From NCBI GenBank assembly GCA_027315045.1, contig DAHUZS010000084.1:1-46742 (forward strand): a DNA stretch of 46,742 bases, given 5' to 3'. This DNA comes from Acidimicrobiaceae bacterium (lineage in GTDB: Bacteria; Actinomycetota; Acidimicrobiia; Acidimicrobiales; RAAP-2). Both the position numbers and the translations under genes were made by a program. This document shows, in pieces, positions 28,091 through 36,348 of the stretch. Every line of letters starts with the position of its first letter. The first letter of the stretch is position 1. A model generated the notes under the pieces. That model made no database searches and was not told where the DNA came from. It saw nothing but the letters and a program-made list of their open reading frames with translations.

Positions 28091-29188
28091 TCAGTCGGCC
28101 GGCCACACCCCGGGGTCACCGCCGGCGGCGAAGTCCTCGACCATCACCCGAGCCTCCTCGTCGTGGTACTGCACCGGCGGCGACTTCATGAAGTAGGCGG
28201 AGGGACCGACGAGGGGACCCCCGATCCCTCGGTCGAGGGCGATCTTGGCGCACCGGAGGGCGTCGATGATCACCCCGGCGGAGTTGGGCGAGTCCCAGAC
28301 CTCGAGCTTGAGCTCGAGGTTCAGCGGCACGTCACCGAAGTTGCGCCCCTCCATTCGGATGTAGGCCCACTTGCGGTCGGTCAGCCAGGGGACATGGTCC
28401 GACGGGCCGATGTGCACGTCCTCGGCGGGCAGCGGCGCGTGCTCGATCTGGCTGGTCACCGCCTGGGTCTTTGAGACCTTCTTGGACTCGAGGCGGTCCC
28501 GTTCGAGCATGTTGCGGAAGTCCATGTTGCCGCCCACATTGAGCTGGTAGGTGCGGTCGAGCACCATGCCGCGGTCCTCGAAGAGCCGGGTGAGGATGCG
28601 GTGGACGATGGTTGAACCGACCTGGCTCTTGATGTCGTCCCCGATGATCGGGACGCCGGCGTCGGCGAAGCGCCTGGCCCAGGCGGGGTTCGACGCGATG
28701 AACACCGGGATGGCGTTGACGAAGGCGACGCCGGCGTTGAGGGCGGCCTCGGCGTAGTGGCGCTGGGCCGCCTCCGAGCCGACCGGCAGGTAGGAGACGA
28801 GGACGTCGGCCCCGGCGTCGCGCAAGGCCCGGGTGACGTCGGCCGCCGGCTCCAAGGACTCTTCGACCACCTCGCGGTAGTACCGGCCGAGCCCGTCGAA
28901 CGTCGGGCCCCGTTGCACGCGGACGCCGAAGTCGTCGACCTCGGCGAAGCGCACGGTGTTGTTCTGTCCGGCGAACATGGCCTTGGCCAGGTCGACGCCC
29001 ACCTTGGTGGCGTCGACGTCGAACGCGGCCACCGGCTCGAGGTCGCTGACGTGGTAGCCGCCCAGGACGACGTGCATGAGGCCGGGCACCGTGTCGGAGG
29101 GGTCCGCGTCCTTGTAGTACGAGATGCCCTGGACCAGCGAACTGGCGCAGTTGCCGACGCCGGCGATAGCCACACGGACCGATGTCAT
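28091..29188 (-). CDS. ino1: Inositol-3-phosphate synthase
   Basis: 365 residues of the prokaryotic myo-inositol-1-phosphate synthase family. The enzyme converts glucose 6-phosphate to inositol 3-phosphate with NAD as cofactor, feeding phosphatidylinositol and mycothiol in Actinobacteria. The NAD motif is [19 protein letters not shown]. Other conserved blocks are [50 protein letters not shown] and [20 protein letters not shown]. The start, ATG 29188, has GGGAG 6 bases upstream. It follows padR by 11 bases on the same strand, as with Rv0047c-Rv0046c in M. tuberculosis, so padR and ino1 are probably one unit. Confidence 0.96.
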   Translation of the reverse strand: MTSVRVAIAGVGNCASSLVQGISYYKDADPSDTVPGLMHVVLGGYHVSDLEPVAAFDVDATKVGVDLAKAMFAGQNNTVRFAEVDDFGVRVQRGPTFDGLGRYYREVVEESLEPAADVTRALRDAGADVLVSYLPVGSEAAQRHYAEAALNAGVAFVNAIPVFIASNPAWARRFADAGVPIIGDDIKSQVGSTIVHRILTRLFEDRGMVLDRTYQLNVGGNMDFRNMLERDRLESKKVSKTQAVTSQIEHAPLPAEDVHIGPSDHVPWLTDRKWAYIRMEGRNFGDVPLNLELKLEVWDSPNSAGVIIDALRCAKIALDRGIGGPLVGPSAYFMKSPPVQYHDEEARVMVEDFAAGGDPGVWPAD

Positions 29189-29199
29189 GGTGTCTCCCT

Positions 29200-29826
29200 T
29201 CAGGCGGACCGGCGGCTCGGTCGCCGGTCGCTTCTGGGCGCGCCCGCTCCGAGGGAGCGTTCGGCCTCGATCAAACGGTCGAGCCAGGCGATGTCCCGGT
29301 CGACCCCGTCTCTGATGTGCTCGGCCACCGACTGCGCATAGGGGTCACGACCCGGTTCGTCCTCGGCGGGGAGCTCGCTGCGGTGCTGCACCAACTGGCT
29401 CCGCCGCCGCTCGAGCAACGCCAGGCGGGCGGCGGGGTCCATGTAGCGGGCCAGCGAGAGCCGCAGCAAGAAGCTGCGGGTGTCGTCAGGGGAGGTGTCG
29501 GTCAGCATGGCCAGAAACAGCGGTTTTCCGGCCGGGGTGATCCGGTACACCTTGCGGGAGCGTCGCCCCCGGGTCCCGGCCCGGCGCCGGGCGCGCATGG
29601 CCGCCCGCTCACCGGTGAGCGACCCGGTGGGCGGGGAGAGCGCGACCGGCGTCACACCCTCGACCGTTTCAACCGCTCCGCCCCGCTCCAGCCTCGACAG
29701 GGCGGGGTAGATCGACCCGAACGAGACGTTGGTCAGGTTCCCGAACCGGCTCTTGAGCAGCTTCCGGAGCTCGTATCCGTGTTGCGGGCCGTCTTCGAGC
29801 AGGCCCAGGAGCGCCACGTCCAGCAT
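29200..29826 (-). CDS. PadR family transcriptional regulator
   Basis: 208 residues. The N-terminal winged helix of the PadR family is [35 protein letters not shown] and [15 protein letters not shown] charged insertion (about 66-95) and a C-terminal coiled-coil dimerisation region ([20 protein letters not shown]) follow. ATG 29826 is preferred over TTG 29835 because the TTG would overlap a perfect TATAAT -10 (29835-29840). The transcript would then begin within about 2 bases of the ATG, i.e. be leaderless. A 17-bp palindrome over the -10 suggests autorepression. Probable control target: itself and ino1. Confidence 0.92.
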   Translation of the reverse strand: MLDVALLGLLEDGPQHGYELRKLLKSRFGNLTNVSFGSIYPALSRLERGGAVETVEGVTPVALSPPTGSLTGERAAMRARRRAGTRGRRSRKVYRITPAGKPLFLAMLTDTSPDDTRSFLLRLSLARYMDPAARLALLERRRSQLVQHRSELPAEDEPGRDPYAQSVAEHIRDGVDRDIAWLDRLIEAERSLGAGAPRSDRRPSRRSA

Positions 29827-29836
29827 CGCGCTCAAT

Positions 29837-29853
29837 TATATCGGATCGATATA
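29837..29853. promoter_or_regulatory. PadR operator-like palindrome over the -10 of padR-ino1
   Basis: TATATCG-GAT-CGATATA, two perfect 7-base arms, stands out as an AT-rich island. On the minus strand TATAAT (29840-29835) overlaps its edge and lies 8 bases before the padR ATG. PadR-type autorepressors commonly bind such ATAT/ATGT palindromes; binding here is inferred. Confidence 0.7.
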
Positions 29854-29951
29854 GCTCGGGGCGGGGCTGACGTGGTCCCGGCTTCGGCCCGTTCCCGGAG
29901 TCGGGTCTTTGGTCCCTAGGCAGGGCGTAGCCCCCTCCGTACCGTGGCCGG

Positions 29952-30095
29952 GTGACGCTGGGGCCCGAGCGCTACGAGTGGGCCTGTCCGACGTGGGGGT
30001 GCCGCGGGGTCGTGGTTGTGGTCAAGCCGCCGGCCGACGCCGAGGTCGCGTGGTGCCGCCCCCCCGGGCAGCCGATCCAGGGCCTGATCTGTCGA
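29952..30095 (+). other. Possible remnant or start of a small Cys-rich (zinc-ribbon-like) ORF
   Basis: From GTG 29952 the frame reads MTLGPERYEWACPTWGCRGV and then has further cysteines (AWCRPP, GLICRR). Third-codon GC is very high up to about 30095 and then falls, although the frame stays open to 30476 across the next gene. The CxxxxC...C...C arrangement hints at a zinc ribbon. I recognise no family and see no ribosome-binding site. It could be a short real gene, a frameshifted one, or chance. The remainder of this gap, up to 30285, shows nothing else. Confidence 0.3.
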
Positions 30096-30285
30096 CGTCC
30101 TTTGGGCGTGGGACGGGCGGAGGGCGGCGTGGACGCCGGTCGGCGAGTGGTCGCTCCGGCTCCCTCACCCGGCCGGCGAGTGAGGCGAGCGCCTCGACGA
30201 CCCGGCCGACCCTGGGCGCTCTGGCCCGACGCGCTCTGGGGAGGGGGCCGTGGCCGCCAAAACCCGAGGGGTAGCCTGTGGCGCG

Positions 30286-30717
30286 ATGACCTTGACGCAG
30301 GAACCGGGAGCGCCCAAGGATCCCGACGGCGCCGAGGTGGCTCGCGTCGAGTACCGGTTGTTGCGCAACTCGGTGGTGCGGGAGGTGCAGCGAGGTCGGC
30401 TGACCCGGGAGGACGTTTGCGACGCCCACCCGGAGCTGCTCCGAGCCGCACGCAACGTGGGCAGACCGAAGGGTGAGCGCTGTCCGATCTGTGAGTCGGC
30501 CCACACCGTCGAGGTGACCTACGTCTTCGGCAGTCGGCTGCCACCGGGGGGACGCTGCCCGGGGACCGCCGCCGAACTCGAACGGCTTCGACGCCGGAAG
30601 GAGCCGGTGCTCTGCTACGACGTCGAGGTCTGCCCCGAGTGCGCCTGGCACCACCTGACCCGGAAGTACCCGGCCGGCGGCCGGCGGGACGGTCGGCGCG
30701 CAGGCAGGGCGCTGTGA
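30286..30717 (+). CDS. DUF5318 family protein (zinc-ribbon-like)
   Basis: 143 residues. The conserved part RVEYRLLRNSVVREVQRGRL, then VCDAHPELLRAARNVGRPKG, ERCPICES, VTYVFGSRLP and VEVCPECAWHHLTRKY matches the actinobacterial DUF5318 family (Rv0049-like, from memory). The two CxxC pairs (CPIC, CPEC) probably bind zinc. Function is unknown. ATG 30286 gives a compact N-terminus; an in-frame GTG at 30250 would add 12 residues. The stop overlaps the panB start (GTGA, 30714-30717), so the two are coupled. Its place near padR-ino1 and the rpsF cluster resembles mycobacteria. Confidence 0.8.
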   Translation: MTLTQEPGAPKDPDGAEVARVEYRLLRNSVVREVQRGRLTREDVCDAHPELLRAARNVGRPKGERCPICESAHTVEVTYVFGSRLPPGGRCPGTAAELERLRRRKEPVLCYDVEVCPECAWHHLTRKYPAGGRRDGRRAGRAL

Positions 30718-31568
30718 GCCCTCGGGTCGACGTCCAGACCCTGCGAGGCCGCAAGCGCCGCGACGGCGCCGAACCGATCGTGATGGTGACCGCCTACGAC
30801 CACCCCGGGGCGTCCATCGCCTCGGCCGCCGGCGTCGATCTCATCCTGGTCGGCGACAGCGTCGCCAACAACGTCCTCGGCTACGAGGACACCCTCTCGG
30901 TGACCGTTGACGACATGGTGCACCACGTCGCCGCGGTGGGCCGGGCCCGCCCCGAGTGCCTGATCGTCGGGGACATGCCGTGGATGAGCTACCACCTGGG
31001 CACCGAGGACGCTGTGCGCAACGCGGCCCGGCTGATCCGGGCCGGCGCGCAGTGCGTGAAGCTCGAGGGGGGCCAGAAACGGGTGGCGGCTATCGAGGCG
31101 ATCGTCAATGCGGAGATTCCCGTGATGGGCCATCTGGGCCTGACCCCCCAGTCGGTGCACGCGATGGGGGGCATGCGGGTCCAGGGACGCCGGGTCGACG
31201 CCGCCGAGGCCCTGATCGCCGACGCGAAGGCGGTCGAGGCGGCGGGATGTTTCGCCGTGGTGGTCGAGGGCGTGCCCGACGCGCTGGGGGCCGCCGTCAC
31301 CGCAGCCCTCGAGGTACCGACCATCGGGATCGGTGCGGGGGCCGATTGCGACGGCCAGGTGCTCGTGTTCCACGACGTGCTCGGACTCGGACCGGCACGG
31401 GCGCCCAAGTTCGTCCGCCGGTACGCCAACCTGGCCGAGGACGCCGTCGGAGCCCTGGCCGCCTTCGCGGCCGACGTCCGGACGGGGGCCTTCCCAACCG
31501 CGGCCGAGAGCTACGAGGCCTCCGATCAGCTGCGGGCCGCACTGGCCCCGAGGTCCGAGCGGGCCTGA
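30714..31568 (+). CDS. panB: 3-methyl-2-oxobutanoate hydroxymethyltransferase
   Basis: 284 residues. PanB makes ketopantoate from alpha-ketoisovalerate and methylene-tetrahydrofolate, the first step of pantothenate and CoA synthesis. Conserved blocks: MVTAYDHPGASIASAAGVD, LVGDSVANNVLGYEDTLSV with the Mg-binding Asp, GDMPWMSYHLG, KLEGG, PVMGHLGLTPQSVHAMGG, VVEGVP with the catalytic Glu, and TIGIGAGADCDGQVLVFHD. The start is GTG 30714, with AGGG 5 bases upstream, overlapping the DUF5318 stop. No other pan gene is visible. Confidence 0.95.
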   Translation: MSPRVDVQTLRGRKRRDGAEPIVMVTAYDHPGASIASAAGVDLILVGDSVANNVLGYEDTLSVTVDDMVHHVAAVGRARPECLIVGDMPWMSYHLGTEDAVRNAARLIRAGAQCVKLEGGQKRVAAIEAIVNAEIPVMGHLGLTPQSVHAMGGMRVQGRRVDAAEALIADAKAVEAAGCFAVVVEGVPDALGAAVTAALEVPTIGIGAGADCDGQVLVFHDVLGLGPARAPKFVRRYANLAEDAVGALAAFAADVRTGAFPTAAESYEASDQLRAALAPRSERA

Positions 31569-31590
31569 TCGGCGAGAGCCCGAGGTGGAC

Positions 31591-31596
31591 TAGCAT
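31591..31596 (+). promoter_or_regulatory. -10 element (TAGCAT) for the rpsF operon
   Basis: TAGCAT preceded by GAC, 23 bases after the panB stop and 108 bases before rpsF. It belongs to the G(A/C)CTAGNNT series. The 100-base leader up to rpsF is a plausible place for S6:S18 autoregulatory RNA, but I could not fold a convincing match. Confidence 0.45.
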
Positions 31597-31704
31597 CACT
31601 GCGCCGATCGGGGACCGAGCGTGGCGAAGCCCCCGGTCACCCTGCCCCGCAGCGACACGGGGCCTGGAGCCGAAGACGGCCCAGTCCAGAGGGAGGTAGG
31701 CCGG

Positions 31705-32052
31705 ATGCGGCCCTATGAAGTCATGGTCATCTTCGACGCCGGAGCCGATCCGTCGGCCATCCAGGCGGTGGTCGACCGGACGCTCGAGACGATCCGGTCG
31801 TCCGGGGGGACTCCAGGGACCGTCGACCGCTGGGGCCGGCGACCGTTCGCTTACGAGGTCAACCACCGCCGAGAGGGGTACTACGTCTTGATCGAGCTGA
31901 CCGGGGTGCCCCAGACCCTGCAGGACCTTGACCGGCTGCTCTCGCTGGCCGACGAGGTGATCCGACACAAAGTGATCCGGCTGCCCGACAACGTGGCCGG
32001 TCGTGCTCCCGGGCCCGAGGCCCCGGAGACAGCGGCGAGCCCGGTCGGCTGA
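31705..32052 (+). CDS. rpsF: 30S ribosomal protein S6
   Basis: 115 residues. The ferredoxin-like S6 fold is seen in MRPYEVMVIFDAGADPSAIQ, WGRRPFAYEVNHRREGYYVL and VIRHKVIRLPDN, followed by a short Pro/Ala-rich tail. S6 pairs with S18 (rpsR, two genes downstream) on the 30S platform. ATG 31705 has GGGAGG 8 bases upstream. It heads rpsF-ssb-rpsR-rplI-dnaB. Confidence 0.96.
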   Translation: MRPYEVMVIFDAGADPSAIQAVVDRTLETIRSSGGTPGTVDRWGRRPFAYEVNHRREGYYVLIELTGVPQTLQDLDRLLSLADEVIRHKVIRLPDNVAGRAPGPEAPETAASPVG

Positions 32053-32083
32053 CCCCGGTCGGCCCGCCAAGAAGGAGGTATCG

Positions 32084-32548
32084 ATGCCCACCGATAACAC
32101 GGTCGTGCTGGTTGGGAACGTGACGAGGGACCCCGAGCTGCGGTTCACCAACACCGGTCAGGCCACGGCCAGCTTCGGCCTGGCGGTCAACCGCCGCTGG
32201 CAGAACCGTCAGACCCAGGAGTGGGAGGAGGCGACGAGTTTCTTCGACGTGGTGTGCTGGCGAGAGATGGCCGAGAACGTGAGCGAGTCGCTCACCCGCG
32301 GGGCCCGGGTCATGGTGGCTGGGCGGCTCGAACAGCGCAGCTGGGAGTCCCAGGACGGTGACCGCCGCTCCAAGGTCGAGGTCGTCGCCGACGAGATCGG
32401 CCCGTCCCTGCGGTGGGCCACGGCCCAGGTGACCAAGAACGACCGTCGTGGGCCGAGTGACGGCGGCGGCTCCCGTGGCGGGCGGCAGGCGCCGACGCGC
32501 TCGGGTCCGCCAGCGGCCGACTTCGCGGCCGACGAGGAGCCGTTCTGA
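32084..32548 (+). CDS. ssb: Single-stranded DNA-binding protein
   Basis: 154 residues. The OB fold covers about 1-112 ([52 protein letters not shown]). A Gly/Arg/Pro-rich linker leads to the acidic C-terminal tip DEEPF, the docking site for replication and repair partners. ATG 32084 lies 5 bases after AAGGAGGT, the strongest ribosome-binding site in this operon. The stop overlaps the rpsR start (TGATG). Confidence 0.96.
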   Translation: MPTDNTVVLVGNVTRDPELRFTNTGQATASFGLAVNRRWQNRQTQEWEEATSFFDVVCWREMAENVSESLTRGARVMVAGRLEQRSWESQDGDRRSKVEVVADEIGPSLRWATAQVTKNDRRGPSDGGGSRGGRQAPTRSGPPAADFAADEEPF

Positions 32549-33015
32549 TGGCCCGGGGCAACGCGCGAACCACGAGCCGTCGGGCGCCGAAGGACGCCGG
32601 GCGGAGGGTGAAGAAGAAGCCCTGCGCCCTGTGCCGGGACCATGTCGAGTGGGTCGACTACAAGGACGTCGCGCTGCTGCGCAAGTACATGAGCGACCGG
32701 GGCAAGATCCGTTCGCGGCGGGTCACGGGGAACTGCGCCCAGCACCAACGGGGTATCGCGCTCGCGATCAAGACGGCCCGGGAGCTCGTGCTGCTTCCGT
32801 ACACCCAGCGGACCGTGACCGAGCGGCCGGGGAGCCGTCGGGGTGGCCGGGAGGGGCGCCCGGGGGATCGCCGGCGACAGGGAGAGGGCGAAGAGACCCC
32901 GGCCGAGTCAACCGCCGGTGCCGGGGAGCCGCCATCCGAGGAGCAGACTTCCGAGGAGCAGTCGCCGGCCGAGGGGACCGAGGACGGCGGGGGCAGTGAA
33001 GGGGAGGTGACCTGA
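32548..33015 (+). CDS. rpsR: 30S ribosomal protein S18 with acidic C-terminal extension
   Basis: 155 residues, about twice the usual S18. The S18 core is residues 1-90: [58 protein letters not shown] and LLPYTQRT. Cysteines 26, 29 and 63 plus a nearby His make it a zinc-binding (C+) form. Residues 91-155 form a Gly/Arg-rich then Glu/Ser-rich tail ([16 protein letters not shown]). The tail is in frame with good GC3 and continues to a stop that overlaps the rplI start, so it is not an obvious frameshift. Confidence 0.95.
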   Translation: MARGNARTTSRRAPKDAGRRVKKKPCALCRDHVEWVDYKDVALLRKYMSDRGKIRSRRVTGNCAQHQRGIALAIKTARELVLLPYTQRTVTERPGSRRGGREGRPGDRRRQGEGEETPAESTAGAGEPPSEEQTSEEQSPAEGTEDGGGSEGEVT

Positions 33016-33464
33016 TGCGGGTGCTCCTCCGGGACGACGTCGACGGCGTCGGCCGCCGGGGCGACATTGTCGAGGTCGCCGACGGCTACGCCCGCAACTT
33101 CCTCTTCCCGAGCGCCCGGGCCTTGAAGGCGACCGACGGCATGGCGGGGCAGGCGTTGGCCATGCGGCGGGCCCGGGCCCTGAAGGCAGCGGTGAGCGAG
33201 GAGGCTGCCCGCACTCAGGCCGCCATCTTGGGCGGTGCGACCATCTCCATCGGCGCGCGGGCCGGTGCGACCGGGAGGCTGTTCGGGTCGGTGAGCGCCC
33301 ATGACATCGCCGAGGCCGTGGCGGCACAGAAGGGGATCGAGCTCGATCGCTCCGCGGTCGTGCTGGCGGAGCCCATCAAGTCGACCGGCACGGTCGAGGT
33401 CCCCGTCCACCTCTACGGCGAGATCTCGGTCACGCTGTCGGTGGAGGTGACGTCGGCAGGCTGA
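33015..33464 (+). CDS. rplI: 50S ribosomal protein L9
   Basis: 149 residues with both L9 domains. The N-terminal part is [20 protein letters not shown], followed by VADGYARNFLFPSARALKAT. The connecting helix (about 45-75) and the C-terminal domain (GRLFGSVSAHDIAEAV, GTVEVPVHLYGEISVTLSVE) follow. ATG 33015 overlaps the rpsR stop (TGATG) and has GGGGAGG upstream. Confidence 0.96.
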   Translation: MRVLLRDDVDGVGRRGDIVEVADGYARNFLFPSARALKATDGMAGQALAMRRARALKAAVSEEAARTQAAILGGATISIGARAGATGRLFGSVSAHDIAEAVAAQKGIELDRSAVVLAEPIKSTGTVEVPVHLYGEISVTLSVEVTSAG

Positions 33465-33565
33465 ACCGGGCAAGGTCGTTGTCACACCGGACCGTCAGCC
33501 TTCCCTCGATGATCCGGCGGGCACCGAGGCGCGGCCGCAGATCGTTCTCCCCAGCCGTCACCGGT

Positions 33566-33585
33566 CTGTCCACCGCGTGTCCACA
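33566..33585 (+). promoter_or_regulatory. Two phased DnaA-like boxes upstream of dnaB
   Basis: CTGTCCACC (33566-33574) and GTGTCCACA (33577-33585), same orientation, starts exactly 11 bp apart, 88 bases before the dnaB ATG. The second differs from TTGTCCACA at one base. The spacing equals that of the three boxes before dnaA. Confidence 0.5.
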
Positions 33586-33603
33586 GGATCGGACACAAGG
33601 GCG

Positions 33604-33634
33604 ACCTGGGAATTCCGACGCGCAATCCCCAGGT
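33604..33634. promoter_or_regulatory. Inverted repeat upstream of dnaB
   Basis: Arms ACCTGGGAATT (33604-33614) and AATCCCCAGGT (33624-33634) match at 10 of 11 positions around a 9-base loop. The right arm, read on the minus strand, is ACCTGGGGATT, also found in the oriC spacer at 11368-11378. It could be an operator or an attenuating hairpin between rplI and dnaB. Confidence 0.5.
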
Positions 33635-33672
33635 TTCGCGCCTTCCGAGTCACAGCCGATTCGGTCAGGGTT

Positions 33673-35061
33673 ATGAGCACAATGGTGCAGGCCCTCGATG
33701 ACAATCGGCCCCGTCCGATCCGGCCGGTTGCGGGGCCGGCCCGCATCCCGCCGAACAACCTCGAAGCCGAGGAGTCCCTGCTCGGCGCCATGCTCCTGTC
33801 ATCGGACGCGACCGCGGTGGCCATCGAGACGTGCGGCCCCGAGGACTTCTACAAGCCGGCACACGGGCACATCTTCGCGGCGATCATCGCGTTGTTCGAG
33901 CGGGGCGAGCCGGTCGATGTGGTGACGGTGCGCGACGAGCTCGCCCGTTCGGGATTCATCGACTCGGTCGGCGACCCGGCGGTCCTGGTGGCCCTCCAGG
34001 CGAACACTCCGTCGATCGCCAACGCGCTCCACTACGCGCGCATCGTCGAGGAGCATGCACTCCTGCGCCGGATGATCGGGGTGGCCGGCGAGATCGCCGA
34101 CCTCGGCTACAGCGTTCCCGAGGACGTGGGCGCGGCCGTCGACGAGATGGAGGCCAAGGTCTTCAACGTCGCCCAACGGCGGACCACCGACTCCATCAAG
34201 TCGCTCCACGACGTCCTGCTGCCGAGCCTCGACCGGATCGAAGAGCTGTCCCACGGTCGGGACGCTGTCACGGGCATCGCCACTGGGTACACCGACCTGG
34301 ACAACATCCTGGCCGGGCTGCAGCCTTCGACGCTCACCATCGTTGGCGCCCGTCCGGCGGTCGGCAAGACCAGCCTGGCCCTCGGGATCCTGGCCCATGT
34401 GGGCATCGAGCTGCGCCGGCCGAGCCTGTTGTTCTCGCTCGAGATGGGTCATCTTGAGCTGTGCCAACGACTGCTGGCTTCAGAAGCGCACGTCGACGGG
34501 CAACGGGTCCGGACCGGACGACTCCTCGAGGGCGACTGGCGCAAGCTCGGCGTGGCGGTGAGCCGGCTCGACAGCGCACCCATCTTCATCGACGACAACC
34601 CGAACCTCACCGTGCTGGACATCCGGGCTCGGGCCCGGCGCCTCCGCAAGAGCGAGGGCGAGCTCGGCGTGGTGATGGTCGACTACCTGCAACTCATGAC
34701 CGGACGCGCGAGGGCGGAGAACCGCCAGGTCGAGGTGGCGGAGATCAGCAGGAGCCTCAAGATCCTGGCCCGGGAGATCCAGACGCCGGTCATCGCGCTC
34801 TCCCAGCTCTCCCGCAGCCTCGAGGCCCGGCAGGACAAGCGGCCCATGCTCTCGGACCTGCGGGAGTCGGGCTCGCTCGAGCAGGACGCCGACGTCGTGC
34901 TCTTCATCTACCGAGAGGAGCAGTACGACCCTGACATCCCGATCGAACGCCGAGGCGACGCCGAGATCATCGTGGCCAAGCACCGCAACGGCCCTACCGG
35001 CTCGGTGCACCTGGCCTTCTTGAGCCAGTACGCCCGGTTCGAGAACATGTCGCGGGTGTAG
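33673..35061 (+). CDS. dnaB: Replicative DNA helicase DnaB
   Basis: 462-residue hexameric fork helicase. The N-terminal domain starts IPPNNLEAEESLLGAMLLSS. The RecA-like motor has Walker A GARPAVGKTSLALGI, LLFSLEMGHLEL, Walker B VVMVDYLQLMTG, ALSQLSRSLEARQDKRPMLS and the arginine-finger region IIVAKHRNGPTGSVHLAF. There is no intein, unlike M. tuberculosis DnaB. ATG 33673 has AGGG 2 bases upstream (tight); ATG 33682 with 11-base spacing is equally possible. The frame extends upstream to 33577 across the boxes and hairpin, but without family similarity. Confidence 0.95.
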   Translation: MSTMVQALDDNRPRPIRPVAGPARIPPNNLEAEESLLGAMLLSSDATAVAIETCGPEDFYKPAHGHIFAAIIALFERGEPVDVVTVRDELARSGFIDSVGDPAVLVALQANTPSIANALHYARIVEEHALLRRMIGVAGEIADLGYSVPEDVGAAVDEMEAKVFNVAQRRTTDSIKSLHDVLLPSLDRIEELSHGRDAVTGIATGYTDLDNILAGLQPSTLTIVGARPAVGKTSLALGILAHVGIELRRPSLLFSLEMGHLELCQRLLASEAHVDGQRVRTGRLLEGDWRKLGVAVSRLDSAPIFIDDNPNLTVLDIRARARRLRKSEGELGVVMVDYLQLMTGRARAENRQVEVAEISRSLKILAREIQTPVIALSQLSRSLEARQDKRPMLSDLRESGSLEQDADVVLFIYREEQYDPDIPIERRGDAEIIVAKHRNGPTGSVHLAFLSQYARFENMSRV

Positions 35062-35104
35062 GCGGTCGGTCAGTCGCCTCTGCAGCTTCGCCGACTCGTT
35101 CAGT

Positions 35105-36175
35105 TCAGGCCGGGGCGTGCTTGGAAGCGAGGACCCGCTCCAGTGCCGCCCGAGCGAGTCGTCCCGAGGCCTGAGGCGGATACGGCCAGACGGCCTGGAC
35201 GTTGATCTCGCACAGGACATAGGTGTCCTCTCCGGCGTCGCCTTTCGCTCCGTAGAGAAAGTCGGCATCCCAGATCACCGGGAGCTCGTGCATGGAGAGG
35301 CCGAGCAGCTCCTTCATGCCCGGCACCCACTCGCACTCCACTTTTGCCCGCAGCGAGGCGTAAGCCGGGGCGTCGGGATCCTCCATCGTCGGCACGGCCG
35401 ACAAGGTGTCGGCCTGCTCGGTATGGCCCGGGGTGCGCAAGCCTCTCGGCCATTGGTGGCAGAAGCCGACGACCTCATCGTGGACGAGATAGGCGCGGAT
35501 CATTCCCTCGGCCAGGCGCTCCTGGTAGGGCTGGTCGATCACGCTCTTCGACCAGGCGAAGCAGGCACCACAGTCCTCGAGGAAGGCGCCCAGGGTGGTC
35601 TCCTCCAGCGGGGTGAGGGCTCGGGGCTCGGAGCGCTGGACGAAGACCGGAGCGTCAATCCCGGGAATGCCCACTGTCCAGGGCGGATTTAGCTCCACCT
35701 TCCACACGCCATTGCCGCCGGTTCCCCGCGCCTGTTTGACCACCAGATGGCCGTAGCGCCCGAGACGAGGCGGGAACCCCTCAGCGAGCTCTTTCGGCGA
35801 CCGGTAGATGGCGGTGTCGCTTCCCCAGCCGAGGCTCTGGGTGGCGAAGAGCACCTCTTTGGTCCCCATCCGGTCGATGACCTCCGGGTGGGCCGACACC
35901 CACACGCCGGCGTCGGAAACCTGCCGCAGCAGAGCGTCGAGGCGGACCCGGGTGGCACCGTTCTGGATCGGGTTCACCCACACCACCACCCCGTCGAGGG
36001 CCTCGAGCTCGGCCCGTACTGCTTCGACGGCGTCATCGGAGTAGACGACGGCCTCGGCATCCACGTCCTGAGCAGCGAAGGCGGCGAAGAGAGGCCCGAG
36101 CATGACATGGGCGCGCTCCAACATCGGTGCGCCGCGCTCCCCCCGCCACATGAGCCCGATTCGTGCTACGGGCAT
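35105..36175 (-). CDS. Cj0069-like family protein, ATP-grasp-like
   Basis: 356 residues resembling the Cj0069 family. Visible blocks: ARIGLMWRGERG at the start, VVVWVNPIQNGATRVRLDAL, VSAHPEVIDRMGTKEVLFAT, GRYGHLVVKQARGTGGNGVW, which looks like the nucleotide-binding loop of ATP-grasp enzymes, and CEINVQAVWPYPP near the end, resembling the metal-binding E/N of that fold. The substrate is unknown. ATG 36175 (MPVARIGLMW) is chosen; further upstream the frame crosses a tandem repeat and looks non-coding. It is convergent with dnaB. Confidence 0.65.
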   Translation of the reverse strand: MPVARIGLMWRGERGAPMLERAHVMLGPLFAAFAAQDVDAEAVVYSDDAVEAVRAELEALDGVVVWVNPIQNGATRVRLDALLRQVSDAGVWVSAHPEVIDRMGTKEVLFATQSLGWGSDTAIYRSPKELAEGFPPRLGRYGHLVVKQARGTGGNGVWKVELNPPWTVGIPGIDAPVFVQRSEPRALTPLEETTLGAFLEDCGACFAWSKSVIDQPYQERLAEGMIRAYLVHDEVVGFCHQWPRGLRTPGHTEQADTLSAVPTMEDPDAPAYASLRAKVECEWVPGMKELLGLSMHELPVIWDADFLYGAKGDAGEDTYVLCEINVQAVWPYPPQASGRLARAALERVLASKHAPA

Positions 36176-36210
36176 GCCGGGTGCTCGCTCCCCTGATCGG
36201 CGATCTCTGC

Positions 36211-36234
36211 CGGGTCGCCGGGTCGCCGGGTCGC
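36211..36234. repeat. Short tandem repeat, 3 x 8 bp
   Basis: CGGGTCGC is repeated three times perfectly and followed by a degraded fourth copy. It lies upstream of the Cj0069-like gene, in the 173-base gap before the MFS gene. Nothing else is recognised in that gap. Confidence 0.85.
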
Positions 36235-36348
36235 CGGATCGGCGGCCTCGTTCGACGATCCGCGAATCTACGCCCCTTGCGCCTGCTCCCGACCGTCGCC
36301 GAGAGCGTTCGAAGGAGCGACCGTGAAGCGCTCTCGCACCAGCACTCG

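Noticed and set aside
29827-29835. TTG 29835 as the padR start
   Set aside because: It would overlap a perfect TATAAT at 29835-29840; ATG 29826 fits the PadR N-terminus directly.
33673-35061. Intein in dnaB, as in M. tuberculosis
   Set aside because: The helicase motifs are contiguous and the 462-residue length is normal, leaving no room for an intein.
36211-36240. Short repeats as a CRISPR seed
   Set aside because: The 8-bp units are directly adjacent with no spacers, so this is a simple tandem repeat.
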